From Saprospiraceae bacterium (GTDB taxonomy: Bacteria; Bacteroidota; Bacteroidia; Chitinophagales; Saprospiraceae): a stretch of 46,731 nt of DNA. The notes under the pieces are model-generated. The model had not been told where the DNA came from and ran no database searches. It worked only from the letters and a program-made list of their open reading frames with translations. Location: NCBI GenBank assembly GCA_013214355.1, contig JABSSL010000104.1:1-46731 (forward strand). The letters run 5' to 3'. Both the position numbers and the translations under genes were made by a program. Position 1 is the stretch's first letter; each line of letters opens with the position of its first letter. Below, one piece after another: positions 8,217-16,914 of this stretch.

Positions 8217-10634
8217 ATGGTCAGACATTCTCTTGTTCTATTAGCATTCATGCTCTTGACCGTGAGCAATATGGTTGCTCAAGTAAGCTTGTCGGGATAT
8301 GTTAAGAGTGCTACAGATGGGGAAACCCTTATTGGAGCATCCGTGGTGATCTACCCGGTAGTTAATGGTGTAGTCATCAATGAACAGACACTGGGAACAG
8401 TTACCAATGAATACGGTTTTTATAGTATTTCGATACCTAGAGGTCAGTATAAAGTGGAATGCTCCTACATTGGTTATCAATCGATCAAAAAAGAGCTTTC
8501 CATTAAAGAAAGTACTTCCCTTGGCTTTGATCTAACGGAAGGTTTCGCTCAGCTAGAGGTGGTGGTAGTCACGGCCGAAGATAGGAAGTCGCAGACAACA
8601 GATATTGGGGTGGAGACTTTAAAGGCGGAAACCTTGGAACAATTACCCGCCTTGCTTGGTGAACCCGATGTCATACGATCTATTCAATTATTACCAGGCG
8701 TATCGAGTGTAAATGAGGCCTCTTCCGGTTTTAATGTTAGGGGGGGAGCTGCGGATCAAAATTTGGTTTTATTGGATGATGGGGTGATTTATAATGCCTC
8801 CCACCTTTTCGGACTATTTTCGGTTTTTAATTTTGACGCGATCAAAACTGCCACACTCTACAAAGGTGGTATACCCGCGATTTACGGGGGGCGACTATCG
8901 TCTGTTTTGGACGTACAACAAAGAGAAGGGAACAAGAACAACTTCGCCGGAAAAGCAACGGTGGGGCTAATTTCCAGTAAACTTTCGTTGGAGGGACCTT
9001 TAGCAAAGAAGAAGGAGAACTCGCGCGGTTCGTATTTGGTAGCGGCCAGGCGATCCTACGCCGATTTATTTACTTCTTTCATCAGCGAATTCAGAGGTAA
9101 TACTGCTTTCTTCTACGATTTGAATGTAAAGACCAATTATCAACTAGATGATCAGAACAAATTGTTCCTGTCTGGGTATTTTGGTCGGGATCGCTTTAAC
9201 CTATCAGGCTTGGTAGGTACATCCTGGGGTAATGCTTCTGGTACGTTGCGTTGGACGAGTATTTTAAACGATCAATTATTCTTTCAACTTTCCGGGATCC
9301 TTAGTAACTATGACTATAGCCTAGACGTTCTTCGCAGTGGATCAGAATTGAGATGGTCATCGAGTATCCGCAACTTCAATCTTAAGCCACGACTTTCCTG
9401 GTTTGTGAGCCCAAATAATACTATCCGGATAGGCCTTGATGTAATGGATTATCAATTTAATCCTGCCGATATTTCACCCTTAAAGAATTCTCCTGTCATA
9501 CCTACCCAGTTTCAATCTAAGAAAGCATTAGAAGGAGCCGCGTTCATAGATCTTGAGCAATCTCTCAATGAAAAACTGAAAATAAGGTATGGGTTGCGTG
9601 GTTCCATGTTCTACAGATTGGGGGCTTCCGTTTTGAACGAATATGCTGATGAAGCCCCATTGGTTCTTGACCCAGCAACAGGGAGCTACACCCAAAATGA
9701 AATAGTGGGGCAAAGTACTTTTGGGCGGAATAGTATCATGAAAACCTACACCGGTTTTGAGCCTCGGCTATCACTGAACTATGAATTGACCAGAGGCCAG
9801 TCCATAAAAGCAGGCTATAATCGAATGTACCAGTACCTCCATTTGATTTCGAATACTACATCACCCACTCCATTAGACATCTGGACTCCAAGCGACATTT
9901 TTCTAGAGCCTCAACGCGCCGATCAGGTCTCGATTGGCTACACAAATTCTAGTGTGTTTAAGTCTGTAGGCCTGACCGTGGAGACTTTTTACAAGCAGTT
10001 GGACAATGTGACAAATTTTGTTGATGGAGCTGATTTACTGTTTACGGAAAACCTTGAAACGGAGGTCATTCAAGGCAAGGGGCAGGCTTATGGCCTAGAA
10101 TTACTAATAGAGAAAAATGTGGGCAAATTGACGGGCTGGCTAGCCTACACTTTAGCTCGATCCGAGCAGGAGATTCCCGGCATAAATAATGGGCAGGTTT
10201 TTCCGACAAATTACGACCAAACTCACGAATTAAACATTGTAGGGGCTTATCAACTTAATCCACGCTGGGAATTTAGTGGTAGCTGGGTTTTTGGCTCCGG
10301 TCGACCTGTGACTTATCCTTCTGGTAGATATATGCAAAATGGGTTGGTAGTAACTGATTACAGTACCCGAAATGCTAATCGGTTACCTGCTTATCATCGG
10401 TTGGACCTTTCCGCAAAGTTTTGTCCTAAACCGAATTCGAAAGCGAAAGGAACATGGATTTTCAGCGTAATCAATGCCTATAATCGGCAAAATGCAGCCT
10501 CAATATTCTTCAGAGAATTGAGTTCAGTGAATGATGTGGAGAAAGCTACTGGTTTAACCGAAGCAGTTCGACTTTCTTATTTCGGTATTGTACCTAGTGT
10601 TAGTTATCAATTCAATTTTGGCAAAAAACAATAA
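8217..10634 (+). CDS. TonB-dependent receptor with N-terminal CarboxypepD_reg-like domain
   Basis: Outer-membrane, TonB-energised transporter of 805 residues. It has a signal peptide (about 1-21, ending MVAQ). A carboxypeptidase regulatory-like domain follows (VSLSGYVKSATDGETLIGASV through FDLTEG, about 24-105). The plug domain carries LPGVSSVNEASSGFNVRGGAADQNLVLLDDG (split here only for description) around residues 160-200, and the rest is a beta-barrel ending in SYQFNFGKKQ, close to the usual terminal strand. It is shorter than SusC proteins (about 1000 residues) and lacks a SusD partner. Instead the next gene, two bases later, is a DUF4249 lipoprotein, a pairing common in this phylum. The substrate is unknown. 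Confidence 0.93.
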   Translation: MVRHSLVLLAFMLLTVSNMVAQVSLSGYVKSATDGETLIGASVVIYPVVNGVVINEQTLGTVTNEYGFYSISIPRGQYKVECSYIGYQSIKKELSIKESTSLGFDLTEGFAQLEVVVVTAEDRKSQTTDIGVETLKAETLEQLPALLGEPDVIRSIQLLPGVSSVNEASSGFNVRGGAADQNLVLLDDGVIYNASHLFGLFSVFNFDAIKTATLYKGGIPAIYGGRLSSVLDVQQREGNKNNFAGKATVGLISSKLSLEGPLAKKKENSRGSYLVAARRSYADLFTSFISEFRGNTAFFYDLNVKTNYQLDDQNKLFLSGYFGRDRFNLSGLVGTSWGNASGTLRWTSILNDQLFFQLSGILSNYDYSLDVLRSGSELRWSSSIRNFNLKPRLSWFVSPNNTIRIGLDVMDYQFNPADISPLKNSPVIPTQFQSKKALEGAAFIDLEQSLNEKLKIRYGLRGSMFYRLGASVLNEYADEAPLVLDPATGSYTQNEIVGQSTFGRNSIMKTYTGFEPRLSLNYELTRGQSIKAGYNRMYQYLHLISNTTSPTPLDIWTPSDIFLEPQRADQVSIGYTNSSVFKSVGLTVETFYKQLDNVTNFVDGADLLFTENLETEVIQGKGQAYGLELLIEKNVGKLTGWLAYTLARSEQEIPGINNGQVFPTNYDQTHELNIVGAYQLNPRWEFSGSWVFGSGRPVTYPSGRYMQNGLVVTDYSTRNANRLPAYHRLDLSAKFCPKPNSKAKGTWIFSVINAYNRQNAASIFFRELSSVNDVEKATGLTEAVRLSYFGIVPSVSYQFNFGKKQ

Positions 10635-10636
10635 TC

Positions 10637-11494
10637 ATGAACAGAATAATTCTATCCATCGCGGTTACCTTTTCATTATGTAGTTGTGAAACGGTTGTAA
10701 CTGACGAACTTAGTCTAAGTCAAAGTGAACCGATTCTAGTAGTTGAGGGTGGCATCGAACATTATAACGATGGCAGGCCTTCTCTTCAGCAAATACGTTT
10801 AACTACTACTACTGATTTTTTAGATAATGGTCCTCCACCAGTTGTGGATAATGCGCAGGTTGAACTCCATACCGCTCAAGGCGTGTACCCACTGACCTAC
10901 TTAGAAGAAGGATTCTACGGGACAACTGAACTTCAGGCAATGGTGGGAGAAACCTATGAATTGGAAATAGTTTGGGAAGGCAAGCACTACTCGGCTACTG
11001 ACAGACTGGTAGAGGGTTCTGCCATTGATAGTATTTACACAACATTCGAAGAAGAGACTGGCATTACGGATGAGGGCTTTTTTGTAAAAATCAATTCTCA
11101 GGATCCTCCCGGTATTCCTAATTTTTATCATTACCGGGTTTACCGGAATAATGAACTCATTGTAATCCCAGATCCAGGGAACGCTAGAACAATCATCTTA
11201 AATGATGAGTTTTTTGATGGCGAAAACAGAATAGGAGTTAATCCAAATGAAGAAGCTGTACTGGAGGTTGGAGATAGTGTTTTAGTGGAGCAAATTAGTA
11301 TCTCGGAGACCTATTATAATTTCCTCTTTGAATTGTATACCCTAACAGGTAGTCAAGGTCTGTCTTTTACCGGTAACCCTCCACCAGCATCTATAGCAGG
11401 AAATATCCAAAGCCAAGAACCACTCCAATATAAGGCACTCGGCTTTTTCTCAACCATTGACATCCAAGGAAAATCCATCGTTGTTGAGGAGTAA
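10637..11494 (+). CDS. DUF4249 family lipoprotein
   Basis: Predicted outer-membrane lipoprotein of 285 residues; the signal ends at a double cysteine (SLCSC, lipidated residue C15 or C17). The sequence SEPILVVEGGIEHY near residue 30, followed by beta-rich repeats and YELEIVWEGKHYSATDRL, fits DUF4249. It starts two bases after the TonB receptor stop, so the genes are surely co-transcribed and the protein probably works with that receptor, perhaps as a surface cap or ligand-binding partner. The biochemical function of DUF4249 is not established. Confidence 0.85.
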   Translation: MNRIILSIAVTFSLCSCETVVTDELSLSQSEPILVVEGGIEHYNDGRPSLQQIRLTTTTDFLDNGPPPVVDNAQVELHTAQGVYPLTYLEEGFYGTTELQAMVGETYELEIVWEGKHYSATDRLVEGSAIDSIYTTFEEETGITDEGFFVKINSQDPPGIPNFYHYRVYRNNELIVIPDPGNARTIILNDEFFDGENRIGVNPNEEAVLEVGDSVLVEQISISETYYNFLFELYTLTGSQGLSFTGNPPPASIAGNIQSQEPLQYKALGFFSTIDIQGKSIVVEE

Positions 11495-11711
11495 ATAGAA
11501 TACTGATTCTTCTTTGACTGGTGAATTCCTTTAGCTGGGATACTAGCTGAGCGAACAAGTTCAGGAGAGCCTTGGGTTTAATTTTACAGGACCGGAGTTG
11601 GAAGTCGAAGATTTACCGTAGGATTTAGGAGATACTCGGTTTGAGCGAATAAATACCATGATAATTATAGGGATAGGATATTACTTCTAAACTACTACCA
11701 ACAAATGCTGG

Positions 11712-11746
11712 AAGTCATCTTGAGAATAAGACTCGAGATGACTTTT
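11712..11746 (+). terminator. Strong hairpin, probable terminator of the TonB receptor/DUF4249 operon
   Basis: A 13-base stem (AAGTCATCTTGAG pairing with CTCGAGATGACTT, one G-T pair) encloses a seven-base loop AATAAGA; the T-rich tail is short. It lies about 220 bases after the DUF4249 stop. A processed 3' end is an alternative to classical termination. Confidence 0.55.
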
Positions 11747-11852
11747 GGTGTATAGAAAGGCGGTGCTTGAAAACCAAGGAAGCTAACTGTCAATACAGAA
11801 AACGACCAACTTTTGCTGGTAAGCTTGAGGAGAGAACAACGGCTAAAATTCA

Positions 11853-12059
11853 AACTGAAGAAAGAACTAACGAAAGCTCTATGCTTAAGTAGATCCCACC
11901 TCCATTGTATGCCCAAAGCCCTAACTAGAAGTATCGCCTCCAAATACCGATCTAAGCATCTCCAAGATTACCTATCTGCTAGGAGGTAAATCACCGTTCT
12001 ACTGCATGCAAATCGACCATGAAATCGCTGACTTGTCCTCTAGTATGCGACGGTTCTAG
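11853..12059 (+). pseudogene. Decayed 3' remnant of a hybrid kinase/AraC regulator gene
   Basis: This stretch aligns with the last 230 bases of the hybrid kinase gene at the start of the window. The 15-mer GATCTAAGCATCTCC occurs at 11949-11963 and at 3589-3603, each within a longer similar run (AGATT.CCTAT, then TAAATCACC). The alignment runs through the AraC HTH region with about 50 bases missing and several frame breaks, and ends at a matching TAG stop (12057-12059). Similarity continues past the stop: both copies have AGCC followed by CTTTTGCAACAA. No intact frame remains. Weaker similarity to the receiver end (CTTTTGCTG...GAGGAG) may extend it back to about 11800. Confidence 0.85.
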
Positions 12060-12182
12060 CCCTTTTGCAACAATATAGAAAGGGACCGCAACAATATATT
12101 AACCAGGAGGATTGTCATTCGTATACTTTTACAATGTGCTGATTTACAAGTATATGAATTTCCACAAATAACCAATTTAATT

Positions 12183-12905
12183 ATGAGAAGTATTTATTTA
12201 GTACTGCTTTGCAGCTGTCTAGGCTATGTCCTAATAGGACAATCAAAAGAAGAAATGGCAATCCGTAAGGTGATCGATGCAGAAACCCAGGCGGTATTTT
12301 CCGAGGACTTTGAGGCTTGGGCTAGCCATTGGTATAAAGACCAGGTGCATTTTTTGTATTCAGATAAAGGAGCTGTGTTTCAATTTGATGACTGGAACAC
12401 TTTGGCGGAGACGATGAAAGAAAATTTGGGCGGAGATTTAAACTTTCAGCGTACTAACTTCAAGTATCTCGTTGATGGGGATTTGGCTTGGGTAAGCTTT
12501 GACCAAAAGGAAAAAGACCAATATAAAAAGGAACAGCGTACACTAGTGAAGAAAGATGGGACCTGGAAAATTGTCAATATGACGGCAGCAGATGTCAAAA
12601 GTTATGAAAGAGATCCTACAACGCCCATTAGAAGAATCATTTATGTCAGTTATAAGGACGGAACCGATCCGAAAAAGATTACGGCCAGTAAGAACAAGTT
12701 CTACGAAATGGTAGACTTGATCGACGGTATGGAAAAAGCCGTCTGGATGAAGGCTACCGAATCCAATAGCGCCTATCAATATTCTCTTTTGCTCGAATTT
12801 AAAGACGAAAAGGCATTGGAGACCTACGAGGTACATCCCAATCATCTAGCGGTCATGGAAATAGGCAAGGACATTGTGTCTGCTGTTCTCGTTCAAACCT
12901 TTTAG
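12183..12905 (+). CDS. Exported NTF2-like (SnoaL/DUF4440) and Dabb two-domain protein
   Basis: A 240-residue exported protein with a signal peptide (about 1-19, LIGQ). Residues about 20-140 are an NTF2-like fold of the DUF4440/SnoaL type: EEMAIRKVIDAETQAVFSED, then a central strand region and the closing RTLVKKDGTWKIVNMTA. Residues about 147-240 read as a Dabb (stress-responsive alpha/beta barrel) domain: RRIIYVSYKDGTDPKKI, HPNHLAVMEIGKDIVSAVLVQTF, with the typical HPNH motif. Both domains are small dimeric alpha/beta folds that bind or convert small hydrophobic molecules in other proteins. Here their function is unknown. The gene stands alone downstream of the kinase remnant. Confidence 0.8.
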   Translation: MRSIYLVLLCSCLGYVLIGQSKEEMAIRKVIDAETQAVFSEDFEAWASHWYKDQVHFLYSDKGAVFQFDDWNTLAETMKENLGGDLNFQRTNFKYLVDGDLAWVSFDQKEKDQYKKEQRTLVKKDGTWKIVNMTAADVKSYERDPTTPIRRIIYVSYKDGTDPKKITASKNKFYEMVDLIDGMEKAVWMKATESNSAYQYSLLLEFKDEKALETYEVHPNHLAVMEIGKDIVSAVLVQTF

Positions 12906-13390
12906 AGCATCACGACGGATTGGCAGCTTAAAAACAATTACCGATGGGTCAAAAATGTGCTGAGAGCAACCTCAGTCCTTGCCAAATAATTAGGTCAAAT
13001 GTAATAGTCTCATACCTCAAAGAACTGTATTAAGAAAAGGTTATTCAATGGTCGCTACTACTTGAGTAACTCTGTCTAATAGTTTCATACATTAATCCTT
13101 AGCCCGAGTATTTGATCAGTCAAGTGCCGGGCTAATTTTATAGAAGAATGGCATACTTAACCATTATTCCAAACCTTGAATATGCGCACTTACCATTCTC
13201 TACATTTTTGACACTAAAACAAAATTGATATCAATATTCGTTGTCGAACACTTGTGCCTTTCCCTTTCTTTAGGCATGGCCCCATACCATTGCTTCTCAT
13301 TCTCCCTTTCCTTATATTTATAGAGGCGCTTTTACAGAATTAACTGAGAACGTGTTTAAAAATTACAATCACTTCTTTCAACACCCGTCT
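12906..13390. other. 485-base intergenic region
   Basis: No gene is supported. It contains the hairpin at 13099-13139 and otherwise AT-rich sequence leading to the DUF4177-like gene; a near-consensus TATATTTA lies around 13312-13320 but is one base off the -7 box. Confidence 0.6.
13099..13139 (+). terminator. Possible terminator downstream of the NTF2-like/Dabb gene
   Basis: TTAGCCCG (13099-13106) pairs with CGGGCTAA (13128-13135), with a smaller inner TTGA/TCAA stem, and TTTTA follows. It lies about 190 bases after the stop, which is far for a simple terminator. Confidence 0.45.
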
Positions 13391-13615
13391 ATGGAAAGTA
13401 ATAAGAAGCAATACCAATACAAAGTTGTAGAACTAAAAGAGAAAGGTTTGTTTGTCACCCGTTTCAAACTGCAAGACTTGGAGAACGAACTCAATTTTCA
13501 CGGGGAGAAGGGCTGGCAGTTGGTATCCAGTTTTGCCATGGATATGGATAGCAATGGCAAAAAGGAGGTCGTCCTGATCTTCAAGCGGGAATGGGACTAT
13601 GATTTGATTGATTAA
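13391..13615 (+). CDS. Small DUF4177-like protein
   Basis: A 74-residue soluble protein from the ATG at 13391; an upstream in-frame GTG at 13352 would add 13 residues without improving the fit. The pattern YQYKVVELKEKGLF followed by LENELNFHGEKGWQLVSSFAMD and a terminal KEVVLIFKRE strand is that of DUF4177, a small domain of unknown function whose hallmark is the hydrophobic GWxLVS motif. The frame overlaps a long upstream extension of the next gene, but from the chosen ATGs the two do not overlap. No regulatory element could be assigned. Confidence 0.7.
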   Translation: MESNKKQYQYKVVELKEKGLFVTRFKLQDLENELNFHGEKGWQLVSSFAMDMDSNGKKEVVLIFKREWDYDLID

Positions 13616-13640
13616 ATCTTATCCTAAAACACATAATAGT

Positions 13641-14114
13641 ATGAAAAATCGCTTTCTAATTTGGGGAGTAGTCCTCTTCGGCTTACTGCTAGCTTGCCAA
13701 AGATCCACGCTTACTTCCAGCAATCTGGATCCGTCTTTTATCAAACACGAGCAAGTTCGTTATCAAGTAGGCTCGGAAGCCGAATTGTCCGCTTTGATTA
13801 CCGTTCTGTCCGGTGTTGAAGGAATCTGGGTAGAAAACATCCAATGCCAAGAGATGAATACTATGGCAGGGACTAGTTTCTTAGCGATCACCGCAGATTA
13901 TTTGGATGACGACAAGAAGACTTCTTTACTGATCCCATTAACCCGCTCGTCCGAGGGAGAAGTAGCAGATTACACCATTTCTTGTATGATGGCTTGCGCA
14001 ACAGAGATTACCTGCCAAGAGCAGCGATTTGAAATTATACAACCCTGTCGTGAATTGAATTGTGGGTGTGAAATCGGAGATGGGGGAGGAAGTGGTGCTT
14101 TGATGTTTTACTGA
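13641..14114 (+). CDS. Cysteine-rich predicted lipoprotein
   Basis: A 157-residue protein I do not recognise. From the ATG at 13641 it has a clear lipoprotein signal (FGLLLAC, lipidated C19), so it is probably anchored in the outer membrane or inner-membrane outer leaflet. The mature part has seven further cysteines, five of them crowded near the end (ISCMMAC, ITCQ, QPC, LNCGC), followed by a glycine-rich tail GDGGGSG and ALMFY. The spacing could suit disulfides or a metal site, but no known motif fits. An upstream TTG at 13608 is in frame but would bury the signal peptide. It lies 25 bases after the DUF4177-like gene and 41 before the UPF0158 gene. Confidence 0.65.
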   Translation: MKNRFLIWGVVLFGLLLACQRSTLTSSNLDPSFIKHEQVRYQVGSEAELSALITVLSGVEGIWVENIQCQEMNTMAGTSFLAITADYLDDDKKTSLLIPLTRSSEGEVADYTISCMMACATEITCQEQRFEIIQPCRELNCGCEIGDGGGSGALMFY

Positions 14115-14155
14115 TCTTTAGGCCTTCTTCTACATAACGGAGAAAATCACCTCGT

Positions 14156-14596
14156 ATGAAGCTTTCTTATACTCAAATCAAGGAAATTGCCGAGTTCCTA
14201 GAACTTGGTATGAGATGCCTGGTTAACAAAGATACCGGCGAAATAGCCGACCTCCTGGATTGGGATGACATCTACTATGATCCCATTGAGGAAGAAGAAG
14301 AAAGGCGTCAGAAAATCCTCGCAGAATGGTCAGATTACGTTGATGTGGAAAAACCATCTTCTAGAGAAAGCTTTCGCTTTATGGCCAGTTTTGTGGAGGA
14401 AATCCCAGAAGGAGAAATAAGAACACGTTTAGTGAACGCCTTGAATGGTAGAAAACCTTTTCGATCTTTCAAAGACCAACTCTATTTTGATGAGGGGGTC
14501 AGACAAAAATGGTTTGAGTATCGGGAGCAAGCACTGATTGAGTATGTGATTGATTTTCTCCATCCAGATTTTGAAGTGGAGGCTTCCCCGAAGTAA
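14156..14596 (+). CDS. UPF0158 family protein
   Basis: Soluble 146-residue protein of the UPF0158 family, function unknown. It opens with a helix (YTQIKEIAEFLELGMRCLVNKDTGEI) and a very acidic stretch (DWDDIYYDPIEEEEERR). The family hallmark follows: SRESFRFMASFVEEIPEG, then LVNALNGRKPFRSFKDQL and WFEYREQALIEYVIDFL. Length matches the family. It is the last gene of a same-strand group with the small proteins at 13391 and 13641, and it ends at a bidirectional hairpin facing lipA. Confidence 0.85.
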   Translation: MKLSYTQIKEIAEFLELGMRCLVNKDTGEIADLLDWDDIYYDPIEEEEERRQKILAEWSDYVDVEKPSSRESFRFMASFVEEIPEGEIRTRLVNALNGRKPFRSFKDQLYFDEGVRQKWFEYREQALIEYVIDFLHPDFEVEASPK

Positions 14597-14652
14597 TGGG
14601 CAGTTCGAAGAGGATGAAAAAATAGTATTAGTATTTTATACTAAAAACAACA

Positions 14653-14688
14653 AAGTCGGAAATGGTGCATCATGGCCATTTCCGACTT
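14653..14688. terminator. Bidirectional terminator between the UPF0158 gene and lipA
   Basis: A perfect 13-base stem (AAGTCGGAAATGG with CCATTTCCGACTT) and a ten-base loop lie between two convergent genes. T-rich sequence flanks it on both strands (TTCG on plus, TTGTTGTTTTTAG on minus). Confidence 0.8.
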
Positions 14689-14712
14689 CGTATTTCCAAC
14701 TTTCAAATTAGA

Positions 14713-15618
14713 CTAAATATGTCTCTCTGCATGATAGGAAGAACGTACCAAGGGACCACTTTCTACAAAGTCGAATCCTTTTTCTAGACCGATTTCCTTG
14801 TACTTAGCAAAAAGATCCGGATGGATATATTCCGCTACCTCTAGGTGCATCTTTGTCGGCTGTAGGTACTGCCCGATGGTTAGCACATCACATCCATGTT
14901 CCACCAAATCATCCATTATCTTGTATACTTCCTCCTCGGTCTCTCCTAAACCGACCATAAAGCCTGTTTTGGTTCGTTTCCCGTATTCCTTAATGCGTTT
15001 GATCTGTTCCAAACTACGATGGTACTTGGCTTGAGGACGTACCTTTCGATACAACCTTTCCACGGTCTCCATGTTGTGTGAAACGATCCCTTGCCCTCCT
15101 TCGATCATTCTTTCCAAGGCTTCCCAGTTGGCCTTTACATCTGGGATCAAGGTTTCAATGGTCGTAGAAGGACTCATTTCCTTGACAGCGCGTACGGTCT
15201 GGTACCAAATCTCAGCCCCTCTGTCCTTCAGTTCATCTCGGTTTACAGAGGTGATGACGGCGTGCTTTACCTCCATCAATTTGATGGCTTCAGCTACTCT
15301 TCTGGGCTCGTCCTCGTCATACTCTGGTGGACGCCCGGTCTTTACCGCACAAAAAGAACAAGAGCGAGTACAGGTGTTACCTAGGATCATAAAGGTAGCG
15401 GTACCAGCGCCCCAACATTCGCCCATATTTGGGCAACTTCCACTCTGGCAGATGGTATGTAAATTGTATTCATCTACTAAGGAGCGTACCTTTTTATAGT
15501 TTTCGCCGATGGGCAGTTTGACACGCAACCAATCCGGCTTTTTTTTCCGTTCAGGCTTATCTACTATTGGTAATTCTAGCATGAAACTGTATTTACAGTG
15601 AGGCAATGTACTGGTCAT
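14713..15618 (-). CDS. lipA: Lipoyl synthase
   Basis: Radical SAM enzyme that inserts two sulfurs into octanoyl groups on lipoyl-dependent proteins (pyruvate and 2-oxoglutarate dehydrogenases, glycine cleavage H protein). Numbering from the first ATG: auxiliary 4Fe-4S cysteines C57, C62, C68 ([12 protein letters not shown]), radical SAM cysteines C83, C87, C90 (CTRSCSFC), and the C-terminal RSSYHAE motif whose serine ligates the auxiliary cluster. All catalytic residues are present. The start may instead be M13 ([18 protein letters not shown], at 15582), which matches most LipA N-termini and gives 289 residues. No lipB lies nearby. Confidence 0.97.
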   Translation of the reverse strand: MTSTLPHCKYSFMLELPIVDKPERKKKPDWLRVKLPIGENYKKVRSLVDEYNLHTICQSGSCPNMGECWGAGTATFMILGNTCTRSCSFCAVKTGRPPEYDEDEPRRVAEAIKLMEVKHAVITSVNRDELKDRGAEIWYQTVRAVKEMSPSTTIETLIPDVKANWEALERMIEGGQGIVSHNMETVERLYRKVRPQAKYHRSLEQIKRIKEYGKRTKTGFMVGLGETEEEVYKIMDDLVEHGCDVLTIGQYLQPTKMHLEVAEYIHPDLFAKYKEIGLEKGFDFVESGPLVRSSYHAERHI

Positions 15619-15785
15619 TTTTTGGTATCACCAGCATGCTTCTACTAAAGACAAATGGGAGCGCTATTTTGTTGCAATGACAAGCAATACAAAATAGAGG
15701 CTTCCTTTTACCTGTGGAAGCAGCGACAAGCTATGGTTGCTAGTGGAAGGGTACGAATTATTTAACCCAATCCATTGGTCTTAGC

Positions 15786-16589
15786 CTACCAGCGCTTTCC
15801 GAACTGCAAATTTATGTAAAGATTGAGAAATAGTGGACTATTATTGACCCCACTTCCTTCCGTTTCGATCATTACTTGTGGTTCCTGGAAGAAGAAGTCC
15901 ATCATCACCCCAGCTTCGACTGCTTTAACGAACTCGTCAAAGGCTCCCCAGTCAAAATGCATGGCAAATTTGGCCTGGGCACCGGGTACGACCGAAAGCT
16001 CTCCTAAGCCTCTAGAAAAGCCGGAGGAGCCGTAAATGCGGGTAAAGTCCAAGAAAAGATCTTCATTTTCTGGTCCGTATTTTTCACTTTGAATGATGAA
16101 TACTGGATCACCATTCTCCTGGTTACGTACCAATTCCAGGTAATAGGGCTTTAGTAGGCCTAGTACTGGCCCGACTTCGTAACTAATGCCCACCGCCAAA
16201 CCTCTTCGCTTGGCTTTTTCTGATAAGTATCGTTTCTCTCCAAAGCCAGCCCGTAGTGCATATAGATTGTTTTGTTTCCCGAAAATATAAGCTCGAGAAA
16301 CTTGGTTAGAAATGGGCTGCAAATCTCGACTTTGCTTGAATTCCTTGCCGTGCTTCAATTCCCCAATCTCGAAATTGAGAAAACGAGTGAGGTAGTAAGT
16401 TTTTAGCGTACCCATATTCACCCCCATAGAGAAGCCATGAGTATGAAATCTTGCCAAAACGGAAAACTCTTTGTTGTAGACAATCCCCTTGTTATCGTCA
16501 TAGTAGTTCTCCCCAGGCGTGATAAGCTGTTGACCGCTCAGAACGAGTGCGAAACTACAGATGAGTATGGTACCTAAAAATTGCTTCAT
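15786..16589 (-). CDS. Outer-membrane-type beta-rich protein, function unknown
   Basis: A 267-residue exported protein with a signal peptide (about 1-19, LVLSGQ). The rest is a series of aromatic-rich amphipathic strands (FSVLARFHTHGFSMGVNMG, GLAVGISYEVGPVLGLLKP) ending NLYINLQFGKRW, which looks like the final strand of a small outer-membrane barrel. I know of no function for this family. It follows lipA on the same strand in the 5' direction (167 bases from the lipA start), so both could be expressed together, but no shared promoter is visible. Confidence 0.6.
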   Translation of the reverse strand: MKQFLGTILICSFALVLSGQQLITPGENYYDDNKGIVYNKEFSVLARFHTHGFSMGVNMGTLKTYYLTRFLNFEIGELKHGKEFKQSRDLQPISNQVSRAYIFGKQNNLYALRAGFGEKRYLSEKAKRRGLAVGISYEVGPVLGLLKPYYLELVRNQENGDPVFIIQSEKYGPENEDLFLDFTRIYGSSGFSRGLGELSVVPGAQAKFAMHFDWGAFDEFVKAVEAGVMMDFFFQEPQVMIETEGSGVNNSPLFLNLYINLQFGKRW

Positions 16590-16914
16590 TGGAGACGGCT
16601 TTAATAGTTTGATGATGTTGCTTGGGTGTTCTGAGAAAATGATACTGCAATAAATTTACTGAAATCAACGGACAATTCCCGCAAATGTTTTATTATTCTG
16701 CCTAAATAGTAGAAATATGTCTTGCCAATATCCATTATCGGGAAATTACTGTCTAGACACATATAATCGCAGATTTTGATGCAAACCTAGGCTTCTGCGC
16801 TGGCTTGGAATTATCCATATGGAACTACAACTGGCTCGCTATTGTAGAGTATAAAGGAATTGGCAAAATTAATGATAGCCTTGCAGCGAAAATTTCACCT
16901 CATAAGTAATCGGT
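16590..16914. other. 325-base divergent intergenic region
   Basis: It lies between the start of the barrel-type gene (minus) and the deacetylase gene (plus), so it should hold both promoters. I see no consensus TAnnTTTG box on either strand, no hairpin of note and no open frame with coding character. Confidence 0.5.

Larger units (their letters stand above)
11495..12182. other. 688-base stretch without an intact gene
   Basis: It holds the hairpin at 11712-11746 and the kinase remnant at 11853-12059. The part from 11495 to 11700 shows nothing I can assign, although fragments such as the run around 11570-11620 might be further gene debris. The last 120 bases form the 5' flank of the gene at 12183; no convincing promoter was found there. 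Confidence 0.7.

Noticed and set aside
11495-11700. Possible further fragments of the kinase (HATPase or receiver) before the hairpin
   Set aside because: Some short matches can be drawn, but they need many gaps and are not above what I would expect by chance.
11695-11943. Minus-strand open frame of 82 codons
   Set aside because: It runs antisense through a hairpin and the decayed kinase remnant; its composition shows no protein-like pattern.
12112-12131. TTG and TATACTTTTA as a promoter for the NTF2-like/Dabb gene
   Set aside because: The spacing is about ten bases and the -7 box is off consensus.
15071-15499. Long plus-strand frame opposite lipA
   Set aside because: It is the antisense shadow of lipA, which has all its catalytic cysteines on the other strand.
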